64,000 nucleotides of DNA from an uncultured Pseudohongiella sp. (GCA_951812715.1 OX638323.1:3080577-3144576); one strand, 5' to 3'. Numbered from the stretch's first letter, positions 17,665 to 27,536 are shown. Notes: generated by a model not told the origin, from the letters alone. Numbers and translations: made by a program.

Positions 17665-19299
17665 ATGAGAATCACGATTGGATTGCAAGCGGCCGCCGCC
17701 GGTCTGGCTTTGACTCTGTTCGCCATGAGCGCCGGGTTCGGGCAGGAAGATACGGTCACCATCCCGGAACGTGACGAAGGCGAAGGTCCATTCCAGCGAC
17801 TGGTTTTGCGTGGCGTCTACATGATCGATGGCACCGGCGCACCTGCTCAGGGCCCGGTGGATATCGTGATTGAGAACGATCGCATCGTCGAGATTGCCGT
17901 GGTCGGTTTCCCGCGACTCGAGATCGATCCGGATGAACGTCCGCCATTGAACGGGGGCCGTGAGCTTGATCTTTCCGGCATGTATGTGCTTCCCGGCTTC
18001 ATCGACACGCATCTTCACATTCATTCGCGGCAGTCCGGTCAGAACGTGCCGCCCGATTACATCCTCAAGCTATGGCTGGCCCATGGCGTTACCAGCGGCC
18101 GCACCGTTAGCGGAGAACACGGCACGCCCTGGGAAGTCGATATCGCCGAACGGCTCGCCGCAAACGCGATCACTGGCCCGCGCATCGAGGTGTACCCGGC
18201 TTTCAACGCATCGGAAGCAGGCGCCATCAATACCCCGGAGCAGGCCAGGGAGCGAATTCGGGATATCCAGCGCATGGGCGCGACGGGAGTAAAATTCTTT
18301 GGCGCGCCTGCAGAGATTATGATCGCCGCGCTTGATGAGACGAAACAGATCGGCCTCAATTCGACCATGCACCACGCCCAGCTAGCGGTGAAACACGCCA
18401 ATGTGCTGGACACCTCGAAATGGGGGCTGCGGTCGATGGAGCATTGGTATGGCTTGCCCGAGGCGATGTTCGTGGACAGAAGCTTGCAGCACTATCCGAA
18501 TGACTACGTTTACCAGAACGAGCAGCACCGCTTCGGCGAGGCCGGACGGCTGTGGAAGCAGGCGGCGAAACCAGGCAGCGAGAAGTGGACCGAGGTCATG
18601 CATACCCTGCTGGATCGCGACTTCGCCCTTTCGCCGACGTTCACCGCATACTTGACCAGCCGCGATTTCATGCGCATGAGCCGGGCGAAATGGCACGAGA
18701 AATACACGTTGCCCGAATTATGGGAATTCTACCGTCCTAATCGCGACGCTCACGGATCTTACTGGTTCTACTGGACGCTGGAAGATGAGATCGAGTGGAA
18801 GGAGAACTATCGCCTGTGGATGGCGTTCGTCAACGAATACAAGAACCGTGGCGGCAAGGTATCGGTCGGTTCCGATTCCGGCTACATCTACAACTTGTAT
18901 GGGTTCGGCTACATTATGGAGATGCATCTGCTGCGCGAGGCCGGATTTACGCCGCTGGAGGTGATCCATGCGGCGACTATGGTAGGCGCGGAAGTGATCG
19001 GAGTAGAGGACGAGGTCGGCTCGATCCAGATCGGGAAGAAAGCGGACTTCGTCGTGGTCGAGGAAAATCCGTTGGCCAATCTTCACGTCCTGTTCGGTTC
19101 CGGGACGATCAGATTGAATGACGAGACCCGCGAAGTTGAGCGCATTGGAGGCATTCGCTATACCATAAAGGATGGCATCGTCTACGACGTTCCGGAGCTG
19201 TTGGCAGAAATTCGCGACATGGTCCGCGCCCGAAAAGAGAAGTTGGGCATTCCGGAAGGGCCCATGCCGATCGAGACCGTGCCCGCGCGAAATTGGTGA
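17665..19299 (+). CDS. Secreted amidohydrolase (metal-dependent, imidazolonepropionase-like)
   Basis: A 544-residue protein. ATG 17665 is preceded by AGGAG (17652-17656, spacing 8) and starts a signal peptide ending MSAGFGQ. Metal-site motifs of the superfamily are present: HLHIH in GFIDTHLHIHS, a His in TMHHAQL, His in SMEHWYG, and Asp in VGSDSGYI. The C-terminal GKKADFVVVEENPL is typical of the composite domain. The family hydrolyses amide bonds, and related secreted members act on dipeptides or N-acyl amino acids. It follows the Ser/Thr proline-racemase homologue and a palindrome, so it may supply its substrate. Confidence 0.8.
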   Translation: MRITIGLQAAAAGLALTLFAMSAGFGQEDTVTIPERDEGEGPFQRLVLRGVYMIDGTGAPAQGPVDIVIENDRIVEIAVVGFPRLEIDPDERPPLNGGRELDLSGMYVLPGFIDTHLHIHSRQSGQNVPPDYILKLWLAHGVTSGRTVSGEHGTPWEVDIAERLAANAITGPRIEVYPAFNASEAGAINTPEQARERIRDIQRMGATGVKFFGAPAEIMIAALDETKQIGLNSTMHHAQLAVKHANVLDTSKWGLRSMEHWYGLPEAMFVDRSLQHYPNDYVYQNEQHRFGEAGRLWKQAAKPGSEKWTEVMHTLLDRDFALSPTFTAYLTSRDFMRMSRAKWHEKYTLPELWEFYRPNRDAHGSYWFYWTLEDEIEWKENYRLWMAFVNEYKNRGGKVSVGSDSGYIYNLYGFGYIMEMHLLREAGFTPLEVIHAATMVGAEVIGVEDEVGSIQIGKKADFVVVEENPLANLHVLFGSGTIRLNDETREVERIGGIRYTIKDGIVYDVPELLAEIRDMVRARKEKLGIPEGPMPIETVPARNW

Positions 19300-19317
19300 T
19301 CGATCCGACTGTTATAA

Positions 19318-19440
19318 TGTCGTGTCAGGCGCGCCATCGCGTCGTTGCAATCCTTGCCGACCGCAGAGCCGTCTGCGGACTGCGCCTAGCGCTAACGCGC
19401 CGCCGATGCTCTGATACGACATGGTGCGCATGACACGACA
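19318..19440. repeat. 123-bp element with 20-bp terminal inverted repeats
   Basis: The left end 19318-19337 and the reverse complement of 19421-19440 match at 18 of 20 positions (TGTCGTGTCA.GCGC.CCAT). Inside lies a second perfect hairpin, CCGCAGA-GCCG-TCTGCGG (19361-19378). It fills the gap between the convergent amidohydrolase and GntR genes. It is either a small non-autonomous transposable element (MITE-like) or a nested hairpin ending both transcripts. No clear target duplication is seen. Confidence 0.55.
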
Positions 19441-20097
19441 CTAGATTCCGAGTTGCTCAACCAGGTCTTCCTCGACTCCGACGATGTGCCGGTACATCAG
19501 CGCCTTGACGGCGCGTTTCTCTCCGTTCCGGCACAACTGGATCAGTTCCGCGTGCTCTTTTTCCGCACGGTCGACGTGATCGCCGCCCAGGAGTTGCAAG
19601 CGGATGTAGCGGTCGCACTTGTTGTGCAGCATAGCCAGAACTTTCATGGTCTCCGGCCGGTTGGCCGCTTCATAGAGGGCGGAATGGAACTTCCAGTTGT
19701 AATCGCTCCAGCGATGGATATTGCGTCCGACATCAAGATCCTGGTCAAACTCACCCAGTATTCTCTCGGCTTTGGCGATATGTTCCACGGTCATGTTGTC
19801 CATCGCTTTGCCGATCAGGTCCGTTTCGATCAGACGGCGCAAGTGAATCCACTCCAGGGCCTGCTCCAGACTGAGCTTTGTCGCCACGGCGCCCCGGTGG
19901 GTGTGTAATTCGACCAGGCCTTCCGCTTCAAGCTGACGCAGCGCTTCGCGCACGGGAATGATACTGGTGTCGAGAGAGTTGGCGATCGCTTCCTGACGCA
20001 GCGGTTCGCCTCCCATTATCTCGCGTTTGAGAATCTTTTCGCGGAGGTGGTCCGCGACGCTCTGCGCGAGCGTCAGCGGTCGTTTCGGTTTCAACAT
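19441..20097 (-). CDS. GntR family transcriptional regulator, FCD subfamily
   Basis: A 218-residue protein. The N-terminal winged helix-turn-helix has the GntR pattern: VADHLREKILKREIMGG, then LRQEAIANSLDTSIIPVREALRQLEAEGLV. The C-terminal FCD ligand domain has metal-ligand positions Asp/His in WSDYNWKFHSALYEAA and a later His in MYRHIVG. Members control sugar-acid and amino-acid catabolism and respond to a pathway metabolite. Its position in the island and the AT-rich palindromes before the catabolic and receptor genes make it the probable local regulator (inference). AATACCTGTATT at 20170-20181 upstream may be its own site. Confidence 0.83.
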   Translation of the reverse strand: MLKPKRPLTLAQSVADHLREKILKREIMGGEPLRQEAIANSLDTSIIPVREALRQLEAEGLVELHTHRGAVATKLSLEQALEWIHLRRLIETDLIGKAMDNMTVEHIAKAERILGEFDQDLDVGRNIHRWSDYNWKFHSALYEAANRPETMKVLAMLHNKCDRYIRLQLLGGDHVDRAEKEHAELIQLCRNGEKRAVKALMYRHIVGVEEDLVEQLGI

Positions 20098-20424
20098 GCC
20101 GGTTACTCCTTTTGTTAATTTAAATTCGCCAGCGCTTCCTTTTTGATAATTGTCGGCCCCATCACAATCAATACCTGTATTAACTCGATTCAGGCGGTCA
20201 TTACAAGGTAGTTATCGAATCCGGCGATGAGCGCGTGAGCGCGGTCTTCACCGCCAGTGCCCGGTTTCTCGCTTGCCGGCAAAGCGAATGTGCATATTTC
20301 GCCGCGGCGCCTGCCGGGCCGGCGATTCGTTCACAGCCGCGGCCCATTCGGTCGTCAAGACAGTTTCCGCGCATGTCAGCCAACCCAGGGTTTCTTTTGT
20401 TACGAGATTGCAATATCTTTTTTT

Positions 20425-20468
20425 TTGATTCATTATTATGACATACTATAGATTATATATTGTATATT
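20425..20468 (+). promoter_or_regulatory. Promoter/operator region of the first TonB receptor
   Basis: TTGATT at 20425-20430 and TATAGA at 20447-20452 (spacing 16) form a plausible promoter. ATATATTGTATAT at 20455-20467 is the exact inverse of the sequence at 16441-16453, and GATTATATATT recurs at 33164 before the second receptor. The rest of 20098-20607 holds no supported gene. Confidence 0.45.
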
Positions 20469-20607
20469 TCTGAATGATCGTGAGTGAGGCAGTCGGAGTT
20501 TTCGCATTGCACACAAGAAAGATTGCGCGGCGTTCTCCCGGTGAGGAGAGTCCTCCTGGAAGTCGGTCGGACTATTAGTGTAAAAATACTATTGAGGAGA
20601 AATCCAA

Positions 20608-23600
20608 ATGATTGGAACAACTGCTCCAATGAAGCATTTTCAGAATGGCATCGCGTCCACATTGCTGGCCGCGGCGGTCCTGGTTATTTTAGGGGCCTTC
20701 CCGGCGATCGGCTGGGCGCAGGACGATGCGTCCGCGCCGGATGTCGAGGAGGTCGATAGCCAGACTATCGCTTCTTCCACGGAGGACGACGCCGGGGGAG
20801 GGGAACAACTGCAACAAGTGGAGCAGATCGTGATCACCGGCTCCAGGCTGAGGCGCGACACCTTTAGCAGCGTGTCGCCGCTGCAGATCATTTCCGGTCA
20901 GATTTCGCGCGAGGTCGGCCTGACCAACGCCGCCGACATCTTGCAGGAAAGCACCGCCGCCACGGGACAGCAGATCGATCTGACTTTCGGCGGCTTCGTG
21001 CTCGACAACGGCCCGGGAGCGTCCACGGTCAGCCTGCGCGGTCTCGGCGCGGGGCGCACGCTGGCGTTGATAAACGGCCGCCGCCTGGCGCCGGGAGGCG
21101 TGGAGGGAGCGCCCTCTTCCCCCGATCTGAACACCGTGCCGGCATCGCTGGTGCAGCAATACGATCTGCTGCTGGACGGCGCGTCCTCGGTATACGGATC
21201 GGACGCCATCGCCGGGGTCGCCAACATCATTCTGCGGAAAGATTTCGATGGCATCGAGATGGATCTTTTCAGCACCATCCCCGAACACGGCAACGGCGAG
21301 AACAACACTTTGACCATGAGCTGGGGGCGCAATTTCGACCGCGGTTTCGTCGGCGTCGGCATCGAGCACTCGGATACCAAACGCGTCGCGCTGCGGGATC
21401 GTCCATGGACCGACAAATGCGAAGTGGAATATGAAATCGACCAGAACGGCCAGATACGCACCGAGGATCTCTGGATCCCCAACATGCTGGGCATGGATTT
21501 GTACGGCTGCGCGCTGGACGGCATTGGCGGCAGGGTGATCATACCGGATCTGCGCACTGGCAGCATCTATCATACGCCGGGAACTTCCAACGGCATCTGG
21601 AATAACTTCTCCGAGTCCAGTTCGCCCTGGGGAACATTCGGCGTGGACGCCAACGGCGACGGCATCACGGACATCAATTTCGGCGATTACAATCTGAATG
21701 CTTCGCCGTCCGGCCAGTCGCGAGATTTGTTCCCGGCTTTCGACACCTCGACCTTCATGTCCTACGGTGAATACACGCTGGATGGGGAAGCCAATCTGAC
21801 GCCGTATTACGAAGTCCTCTACACCACGCGGAATTTCTTCTCGAACCAGACTGGAGGGCTGCAGATTTTCCCCGATGTGCCGGCCGGCAATCCGTTCAAC
21901 CTGTGCAATCCCAACCAGCCGAATGGCGTCGATTGCGGTCTTGCGCAGGACGCCTTGCTTTCGAATCCCAACTATATCGAGGATTTCGTGCAATACTACC
22001 TGGAGGAGGACAACTGTTTCGGCCTGCCGGTGGAGTCTTGCACGCCGGAAGCTTTTGGCTTGCTGGGAGGCGCTTCGGGCCCGTTGCCCACGATACCGGT
22101 GGTAGCGGTTCGCGGCGATCGCGATAACACGCGCACCGATACCGATCAACTGCGCCTGGTGTTCGGTCTGCGCGGCGATCTGCCGGCCATCAACTTCGGT
22201 TCGGTTTCCAACTGGAGTTTCGACGGTTTTGTCAGTTACTCCAAGTCGTCCGGTCAGTCCTACCGCAAAGGCATTCGCGAAGATCGCCTGAATCTGGCGC
22301 TGGGCGTTTACTCCAGCACCAATACGCCTTGCGAGAACAATCTGGGAGAAGAACTGAACGCCGATGTCGCTCCCGGCTGCGTGCCGGTCAACATGTTCGC
22401 GCCCAGCTTGCACCCGATCGGCGACACCGTCGGCGAATTCGCGACCCAGCAGGAGTTCGACTATCTGATCGACAGCCGTGATTTCGACACCGTTTACGAG
22501 CAGACCATCGCATCCGTGTATGCGACCGGAAACGTCTTCGAACTGCCAGCCGGCGATGTAGCCCTCGGCTTCGGCGTCGAGTTGCGGCGCGACGCTATCG
22601 ACTCCATTCCCGATGCCGTCGCTCGCGACGGATTGCTGTGGGGTTTCTTCGTGGACGGCGGCGCGGTCGGCCAGAAAGACACCGCGGAAGCTTTCGGCGA
22701 GATTGAGTTGCCGCTGCTGGGCGGCATGACGCTGGCCGAGGAACTGACCGTCAACCTGTCCGGCCGTCTCACCGACGACGAGATATACGGCAACAATTGG
22801 ACCGAAGCGGTCAAGGTGGGCTACCGACCCGTTAATTCCCTGCTGCTGCGCGGAACCTACGGCACCGCGTTCCGCGCGCCCAACCTGCGCGAGCTGTATC
22901 TGGCCGGCCTTACCGGGTTCTTCTTTGGCACCGATCCCTGCTATGTGCCCGGGGCCGCGCTCGGCGAATTGGACGGCAACTACAATCCGGACAACGACGA
23001 ACGCGAACAGGAGTTGCTGGATAATTGCCGCGCCAACGGCGTCGATCCGACCCTGGCCAACCGCAACGGGTTCAACTCTTACAGCATCGAAGCTTCGGAG
23101 GGCGGCTCGCTGACGCTGAGTCCCGAGGAGTCGGAATCCTGGACCGTGGGCTTCGCCTGGGATCAGCCGTTTACCAACGCTTTCAACTTGTCGGTCAGCG
23201 CGACTTACTACGAGATCGAAGTGGACAACTCGATCATCGAACCCAGCATCCAGTTCATCATCAATGATTGCTATTTCTCCGAGACCGGCTCGAGTCCCTT
23301 TTGCGACCGCATCACCCGGGATTTATCGGATCCCACCGATCCGCAGATAACACTGGTTGACAGAGCTTTTCTCAATCGCGATCAGGAACGGACCCGAGGC
23401 ATCGATGTCAATGTCGCTTTCAACGACACCTGGACGGTTTTCGAACGCCCGATCAACGTCGGCGTCGATTTCGTCGCCAATCGCGGCCTGGAGGTATACA
23501 CCAGGTTCACCAATGACGACGGCACCGCGGACGAATTCGATTCACAGGGCCTGTGGAGCTTTCCCGACTGGACCGCGCAAATGCTGACGCGTTTCGAGTA

Positions 23601-23982
23601 CGATCGATGGCGCCTAACCTGGGAAACCCGGTTCCGGCGCCACGTTCACCAGTGGTTCGGTAGCGTGGACCCCTACGGCGACATCTACTCCAGCAATGGT
23701 CAATTCTCGCATACCTGCCTGGGACCGGACTATGGCGATGTTCTCTGCCGCGACTACGCCGACTCGGGCAATTATTTCCTTAACAACATGTCGCTGTATT
23801 ACAGCGCCGATCGCTGGAGCGCCGGCCTGGGCATACGCAACGTGTTCGACGAATGGCCGCCGCAGGTTGACAGCAACGAGTTATTTTCGGTGATAAATAA
23901 TACTCCTATAGGTCGAGGCTATGACCTGCGTGGCAGGTCGATCTTCCTGGACTTTGAGGTTAGCTTCGGCGGCGACAGTTGA
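20608..23982 (+). CDS. TonB-dependent outer membrane receptor
   Basis: A 1124-residue protein. ATG 20608 is preceded by GAGGAG. Signal peptide to about residue 37 (FPAIGWAQ). After an acidic linker comes the TonB-box-like QIVITGSRLRR and a plug domain (TVSLRGLGAGRTLALINGRRL, then GASSVYGSDAIAGVANIILRKDFDG). A large beta-barrel follows, ending in the FDFEVSF-like last strand (IFLDFEVSFGG). It resembles the long receptors that import peptides or glycans across the outer membrane using TonB energy. Two downstream peptidases and the shared palindrome suggest peptide uptake (inference). Confidence 0.9.
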   Translation: MIGTTAPMKHFQNGIASTLLAAAVLVILGAFPAIGWAQDDASAPDVEEVDSQTIASSTEDDAGGGEQLQQVEQIVITGSRLRRDTFSSVSPLQIISGQISREVGLTNAADILQESTAATGQQIDLTFGGFVLDNGPGASTVSLRGLGAGRTLALINGRRLAPGGVEGAPSSPDLNTVPASLVQQYDLLLDGASSVYGSDAIAGVANIILRKDFDGIEMDLFSTIPEHGNGENNTLTMSWGRNFDRGFVGVGIEHSDTKRVALRDRPWTDKCEVEYEIDQNGQIRTEDLWIPNMLGMDLYGCALDGIGGRVIIPDLRTGSIYHTPGTSNGIWNNFSESSSPWGTFGVDANGDGITDINFGDYNLNASPSGQSRDLFPAFDTSTFMSYGEYTLDGEANLTPYYEVLYTTRNFFSNQTGGLQIFPDVPAGNPFNLCNPNQPNGVDCGLAQDALLSNPNYIEDFVQYYLEEDNCFGLPVESCTPEAFGLLGGASGPLPTIPVVAVRGDRDNTRTDTDQLRLVFGLRGDLPAINFGSVSNWSFDGFVSYSKSSGQSYRKGIREDRLNLALGVYSSTNTPCENNLGEELNADVAPGCVPVNMFAPSLHPIGDTVGEFATQQEFDYLIDSRDFDTVYEQTIASVYATGNVFELPAGDVALGFGVELRRDAIDSIPDAVARDGLLWGFFVDGGAVGQKDTAEAFGEIELPLLGGMTLAEELTVNLSGRLTDDEIYGNNWTEAVKVGYRPVNSLLLRGTYGTAFRAPNLRELYLAGLTGFFFGTDPCYVPGAALGELDGNYNPDNDEREQELLDNCRANGVDPTLANRNGFNSYSIEASEGGSLTLSPEESESWTVGFAWDQPFTNAFNLSVSATYYEIEVDNSIIEPSIQFIINDCYFSETGSSPFCDRITRDLSDPTDPQITLVDRAFLNRDQERTRGIDVNVAFNDTWTVFERPINVGVDFVANRGLEVYTRFTNDDGTADEFDSQGLWSFPDWTAQMLTRFEYDRWRLTWETRFRRHVHQWFGSVDPYGDIYSSNGQFSHTCLGPDYGDVLCRDYADSGNYFLNNMSLYYSADRWSAGLGIRNVFDEWPPQVDSNELFSVINNTPIGRGYDLRGRSIFLDFEVSFGGDS

Positions 23983-24013
23983 TTAGAATGAATTGCAATC
24001 CGTCGGCGATTGC

Positions 24014-24040
24014 CCGCCCCCCGGCGCTGACGGGGGGCGG
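24014..24040 (+). terminator. GC hairpin after the TonB receptor
   Basis: CCGCCCCCC at 24014-24022 pairs perfectly with GGGGGGCGG at 24032-24040. There is no T-tract, so it may be a Rho-assisted stop or an RNA-stabilising hairpin between the receptor and the S9 peptidase gene. Confidence 0.4.
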
Positions 24041-24084
24041 CGGTCGTCGGCAGCACGAGCGGTGCAACTAACGACAGGCAGGTG

Positions 24085-26067
24085 ATGACAATGCGGTTAT
24101 TCCGAAAGTTACTGTTCCTGATTTCGGCGGCGATGATCGGCGCCAGCGTTCATGCCCAGGCGCCCGAGCCCTATCCGCTGGATTACTGGGCGCTGCGTGA
24201 AGTAATTAACAACGTCCAGGTGTCGCCGGACGGCAAATATCTGGGATTGATGAAGATTCCGTCGAAAGACGGCGACCCTATCATCGAAATCCACGAAACC
24301 GCCGACCTCGGCAAGGAGCCGTTCCGGCTCAATGCCGACCCGATGGAAATCACCAATTTTTTCTGGGTTAGCGACAAGAAGCTGATATTTTCCCTGCGCC
24401 AACGGGTGCGGGACAGAATCGAGGGCTTCAATCGAGGCGTCTACGAGTCGAGGATCGCGTTGCTGGACGTGGAGCGGCAGCAGATTCGCCGCTTTGACGA
24501 AGTCGGCCCGGCGATCGAGAATCTGTTGCCGGATCAGCCGAACAAGGTGATCATTTCTTTCGCCGAGGGCGGCGGCGACGGTCCCGGCTCCAGGGTGTCG
24601 GCGGCGTTTCGGCCTCGTGCCTACTGGGAATTCGATCTTGACCGGGGCTCCAAAAGACTTTTGATCCGGGGCAAGATTTCCGCCGGCAACATCACTTTCG
24701 ACGCCGCCGGCAATCCCTGGCTGGCGCGCGGATACGATGTCGCCACGCGCGACTTCGTGCTGTACTTCCGCCGGCCGGGAGAATCGTCCTGGCAGGAGTT
24801 CTACCGCGTCAACGAGAACGATTTCGAGTCGACATTCGTGGGCGTGCTCGAACAGGACGATGCCGCGCCGGATCATGCGCTGATGCTGGCCCACAACGGC
24901 CATGACAAGCTTGGCTTGTGGTCTTACGACATGGCCAACCGGAAGTTCGGCGAGCTGATCTACCGGCGCAATGACGTCGATGTTCTCGGTATCCGCCGGC
25001 ACAGCAACTTCTGGACTTATCCGGGACAGGCGACGGCGGTTTCCTATTTCACGGACAAGGTGCATTACGAATACTTCGACGAAACCGAGGGGGCCATGTA
25101 TCAGCAGTTGGAGGGCCTGATCCCCCACGCGCACTTGCTAAACGTCGTCAGCCGGTCGCGCGCTGGCGACACCATGGTTATCCGCAATATGGGGCCGCGC
25201 GATCCCGGCACCTATTATCTGCTGCACAACGGACAATTGCAGACGGTCGGCAGTACCCAGCCCTTGCTGGAAAGCGAGAACCTCGCCGATCTGCGCTACA
25301 TCACCTATAAGGCGCGCGACGGCAAAACGATTCCGGCGTTCCTCACGATACCGTCGGGGCAACCGCCGTTCCCGCTGGTGGTGATGCCTCATGGCGGCCC
25401 CTTCGTGCAAGAGTTCGTCATTTACGACGAATGGGCGCAAATGCTGGCCAATAACGGCTATCTGGTATTGCAGCCGCAATACCGGGGCTCGCATGGTTAC
25501 GGCATGGACTTTTACACCACCGCTTTCGTGGAAGGCGGCCAGGGCGGCCGTAAAATGCAGGACGACAAGGACGACGGCGCATTGCATCTGGTCGAGGAGG
25601 GGCTGGCGGATAAGGACCGCATGGCCATGTTCGGCTGGTCTTACGGCGGCTACGCCGCGGTGATGGCCGCGACGCGGACTCCGCAAATCTATCGTTGCGT
25701 AATCGCCGCCGCCGCCGTAACCGACAACAACCTGCAGGTCAACTACTACCGCTGGGCGCTGCGAGGCGCTCAGCGCGATGAGCAACTACGAATGTGGGAC
25801 GACAGTATTTCGCCGATCGAGGTGGCGGATCAGGTCAACGTGCCGATGCTGTTGATCCACGGCAGCGTAGACCAGCGTGTGCCGCGGGAGCATGCGACCA
25901 ATTACCGCAGGCGGCTGGAGGAGCACGGCAAGAACTTCAAGTTCGTGGAGTTGGAAGGCGCGGATCACTTCAGCAACACGCTGTTCTTCGATCATCAGAT
26001 CAAACTGTACCAGTCGATGACCGACTTCCTGCGGCAGGACTGCGCCATGCAGCCCGCAAGCGGATAA
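24085..26067 (+). CDS. S9 family (prolyl oligopeptidase-type) secreted peptidase
   Basis: About 660 residues. ATG 24085 or 24091 is the likely start (AGG boxes lie before each). Signal peptide LLFLISAAMIGASVHAQ. An N-terminal beta-propeller starts NNVQVSPDGKYLGLMK. The C-terminal alpha/beta-hydrolase has the nucleophile Ser in MFGWSYGGYAA, Asp in HGSVDQRVP and His in EGADHFSN. It hydrolyses short peptides in the periplasm. S9 enzymes of this group often cleave after proline or release dipeptides. It follows the TonB receptor and fits import and breakdown of proline-rich peptides (inference). Confidence 0.88.
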   Translation: MTMRLFRKLLFLISAAMIGASVHAQAPEPYPLDYWALREVINNVQVSPDGKYLGLMKIPSKDGDPIIEIHETADLGKEPFRLNADPMEITNFFWVSDKKLIFSLRQRVRDRIEGFNRGVYESRIALLDVERQQIRRFDEVGPAIENLLPDQPNKVIISFAEGGGDGPGSRVSAAFRPRAYWEFDLDRGSKRLLIRGKISAGNITFDAAGNPWLARGYDVATRDFVLYFRRPGESSWQEFYRVNENDFESTFVGVLEQDDAAPDHALMLAHNGHDKLGLWSYDMANRKFGELIYRRNDVDVLGIRRHSNFWTYPGQATAVSYFTDKVHYEYFDETEGAMYQQLEGLIPHAHLLNVVSRSRAGDTMVIRNMGPRDPGTYYLLHNGQLQTVGSTQPLLESENLADLRYITYKARDGKTIPAFLTIPSGQPPFPLVVMPHGGPFVQEFVIYDEWAQMLANNGYLVLQPQYRGSHGYGMDFYTTAFVEGGQGGRKMQDDKDDGALHLVEEGLADKDRMAMFGWSYGGYAAVMAATRTPQIYRCVIAAAAVTDNNLQVNYYRWALRGAQRDEQLRMWDDSISPIEVADQVNVPMLLIHGSVDQRVPREHATNYRRRLEEHGKNFKFVELEGADHFSNTLFFDHQIKLYQSMTDFLRQDCAMQPASG

Positions 26068-26092
26068 CGGCTAAGATTATTTTTTCGTTGAT

Positions 26093-26111
26093 GCCGGCGT
26101 CATACGCCGGC
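26093..26111. terminator. Hairpin after the S9 peptidase gene
   Basis: GCCGGCGT-CAT-ACGCCGGC is a perfect 8-bp stem with a 3-nt loop, 25 bp after the stop. No downstream T-run on the plus strand. From here to 26322 I see no supported gene. Confidence 0.4.
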
Positions 26112-26322
26112 TAAAACGCCTCAAGCTCGGCGCCGTGGCGCTGCCTGCGTGTCAATGCCGGGGAACAGTCACATCTGATTCCATTGCCCGCCGCGCCGAC
26201 GCACCGCCCCCTCGATATCCAGGCCAACGTCGCACAGCGCCCCGCGGCGCCGGGAGCAAGCTCGTGACCGGCGCTGATCGAAAAACACCCGCGCTGGGGC
26301 TTCTGGATGTGCTATGACCGGC

Positions 26323-26450
26323 TGCGGCGTGAATTTTTGGCCCGCCCCCTTCCGCGCTCCGGTCGCTGCGCTTTGCGCGCACGGAAGGAAGAAGGGGGCG
26401 AAACCATCACCATGCTGGTGAGAAAAGATGGGAAACGAGGGTTTCTAATT
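26323..26450 (+). mobile_element. Relic of the right end of the 3061-type IS3
   Basis: This matches the sequence following orfB of the intact IS (about 4250-4370): GCGGCGTGAA, the CCGCCCCCTTCCGCGCTCCG arm with CGGTCGCT, a decayed right arm, and GGGAAACGAGGG. The transposase genes and the terminal repeat are gone. It abuts the 3' end of the bacteriocin-like peptide gene. Confidence 0.6.
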
Positions 26451-26676
26451 ACGGAAATTGAACTTTTAGAATTTGCTCAAAATCTTGCTCTTCATTGAGT
26501 CGTCCTGGCTCGTCGTCATAGTTAGGCGCAATTCGACCTGGGCTTCCACAAGATGATGGCGAATAATAATGTAGGGTTACGCCTGAGCATCCTCCGCTAA
26601 CCAAGTCGATACCTTCACTCGACAGTTTTACCATTCCGTGATCCATATCTCGATTACTAACAAAAAAATCATTCAC
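26449..26676 (-). CDS. Putative double-glycine-leader bacteriocin precursor peptide
   Basis: A 75-residue peptide with a GTG start at 26676 and a perfect AGGAG (26684-26688) 7 nt upstream. Residues 1-29 form a leader whose end, LSSEGIDLVSGG, fits the class II/microcin V pattern: Leu -12, Ile -7, Asp -6, Val -4, Ser -3, Gly-Gly. Cleavage would release a 46-residue core beginning CSGVTLHYYSPSSCGSPG, with two Cys that could pair. A C39 peptidase-ABC exporter and CPBP proteins lie 1-5 kb away on the other strand. The C-terminus reaches the boundary of an IS relic, so the tail may be altered. I do not recognise the core. Confidence 0.62.
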   Translation of the reverse strand: MNDFFVSNRDMDHGMVKLSSEGIDLVSGGCSGVTLHYYSPSSCGSPGRIAPNYDDEPGRLNEEQDFEQILKVQFP

Positions 26677-26931
26677 GCTACTTCTCCTGTTAAGGCTTTA
26701 GTTTTTGGCTACAGCCATTCATTATCTTGGGTTATTCCAAGAACCACAATTCCAACGCAAATCGGCAGTTCATACCGTTACATGGAACAGTCGTTATATT
26801 AAAACCATGCTCTTCCCAAATTGTCAACCGTTTGTGCGAACCATCGCAGAAAAAATTAAAGTGTCCGGTTTTAGAACACGCGAAGTGTCCGGTCGCATAA
26901 TGGTCGTTTTTCGAGGCGACCGGGAGGCTGT

Positions 26932-27070
26932 ATGGGCGTGGCGCGACGGAAACAGGAGCGGAGGTTGGAAGTGTTCGAAGACACGTACGCGATGTGGCCG
27001 GAGCGTCGTCTGACGCAGGCGCAGGTGGCGAAGATGCTCGAGGTTTGCGAGCGGCCGTTCCGGCGCTGCG
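26932..27070 (+). pseudogene. Transposase N-terminal fragment (helix-turn-helix, ISNCY-like)
   Basis: The frame reads RKQERRLEVFEDTYAMW, then ERRLTQAQVAKMLEVCERPFRR, the N-terminal helix-turn-helix of a common transposase type. The preceding DNA (AGTGTCCGGT twice, then CGACCGGGAGGCTGT) looks like its left end. The frame dissolves after about 47 codons into a sequence containing GCCTCACGTGAAATG, which is repeated at about 27110. Confidence 0.55.
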
Positions 27071-27157
27071 CATTGCCTCACGTGAAATGCTCTCCTGGCT
27101 TGATGCGTTGCCTCATGTGAAATGTCCCCCCGGAATGATTACTTTGGAAGCATTGAA

Positions 27158-27397
27158 ATGAGGAAGCTGAGCATGACGGCAAGGGACAAACTGATAAATG
27201 CATTGGCACGGCGGTACACGGATGCCAATCGCGCCGATAAGACGCGCATACTCGACAAATTTATTGCGATAACCGGTTTTCACCGGAAGCACACGATGCG
27301 GCTGCTGCGGTGCAACGCCAGAGCGCGCGACTCAAAACCAAATCGCTCAATGCAGCGAAACAGCGGCTTTGGGTCAGAATCATGGAGAACAGGCTGA
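27158..27397 (+). pseudogene. Transposase N-terminal fragment (integrase-core type)
   Basis: The frame reads MTARDKLINALARRY, then DKTRILDKFIAITGFHRKHTMRLLR. This is the typical N-terminus of a large transposase family with an integrase core, which is absent here. Only about 70 recognisable codons remain before the sequence becomes unrelated. Confidence 0.6.
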
Positions 27398-27536
27398 AGG
27401 CGCGAACTGGGGAATTTTCAATCGGCGCTTTTGCGGAGTAATACCGAGGCACTGACATTCTAGTTTGACCTAACTAACTGAATTACGTAGAAATACAGGA
27501 ACATTGCCCGCCTCATTCACGCAATATACGGGCTAG

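Noticed and set aside
20689..22413. 574-codon open frame on the minus strand
   Set aside because: It is antisense to the well-supported TonB receptor and arises from GC-rich codon bias; no recognisable protein or ribosome binding site.
26732..27073. Minus-strand frame with several Cys, as a second bacteriocin-like peptide
   Set aside because: It lacks a GG leader and a start signal and overlaps transposase remnants on the other strand.
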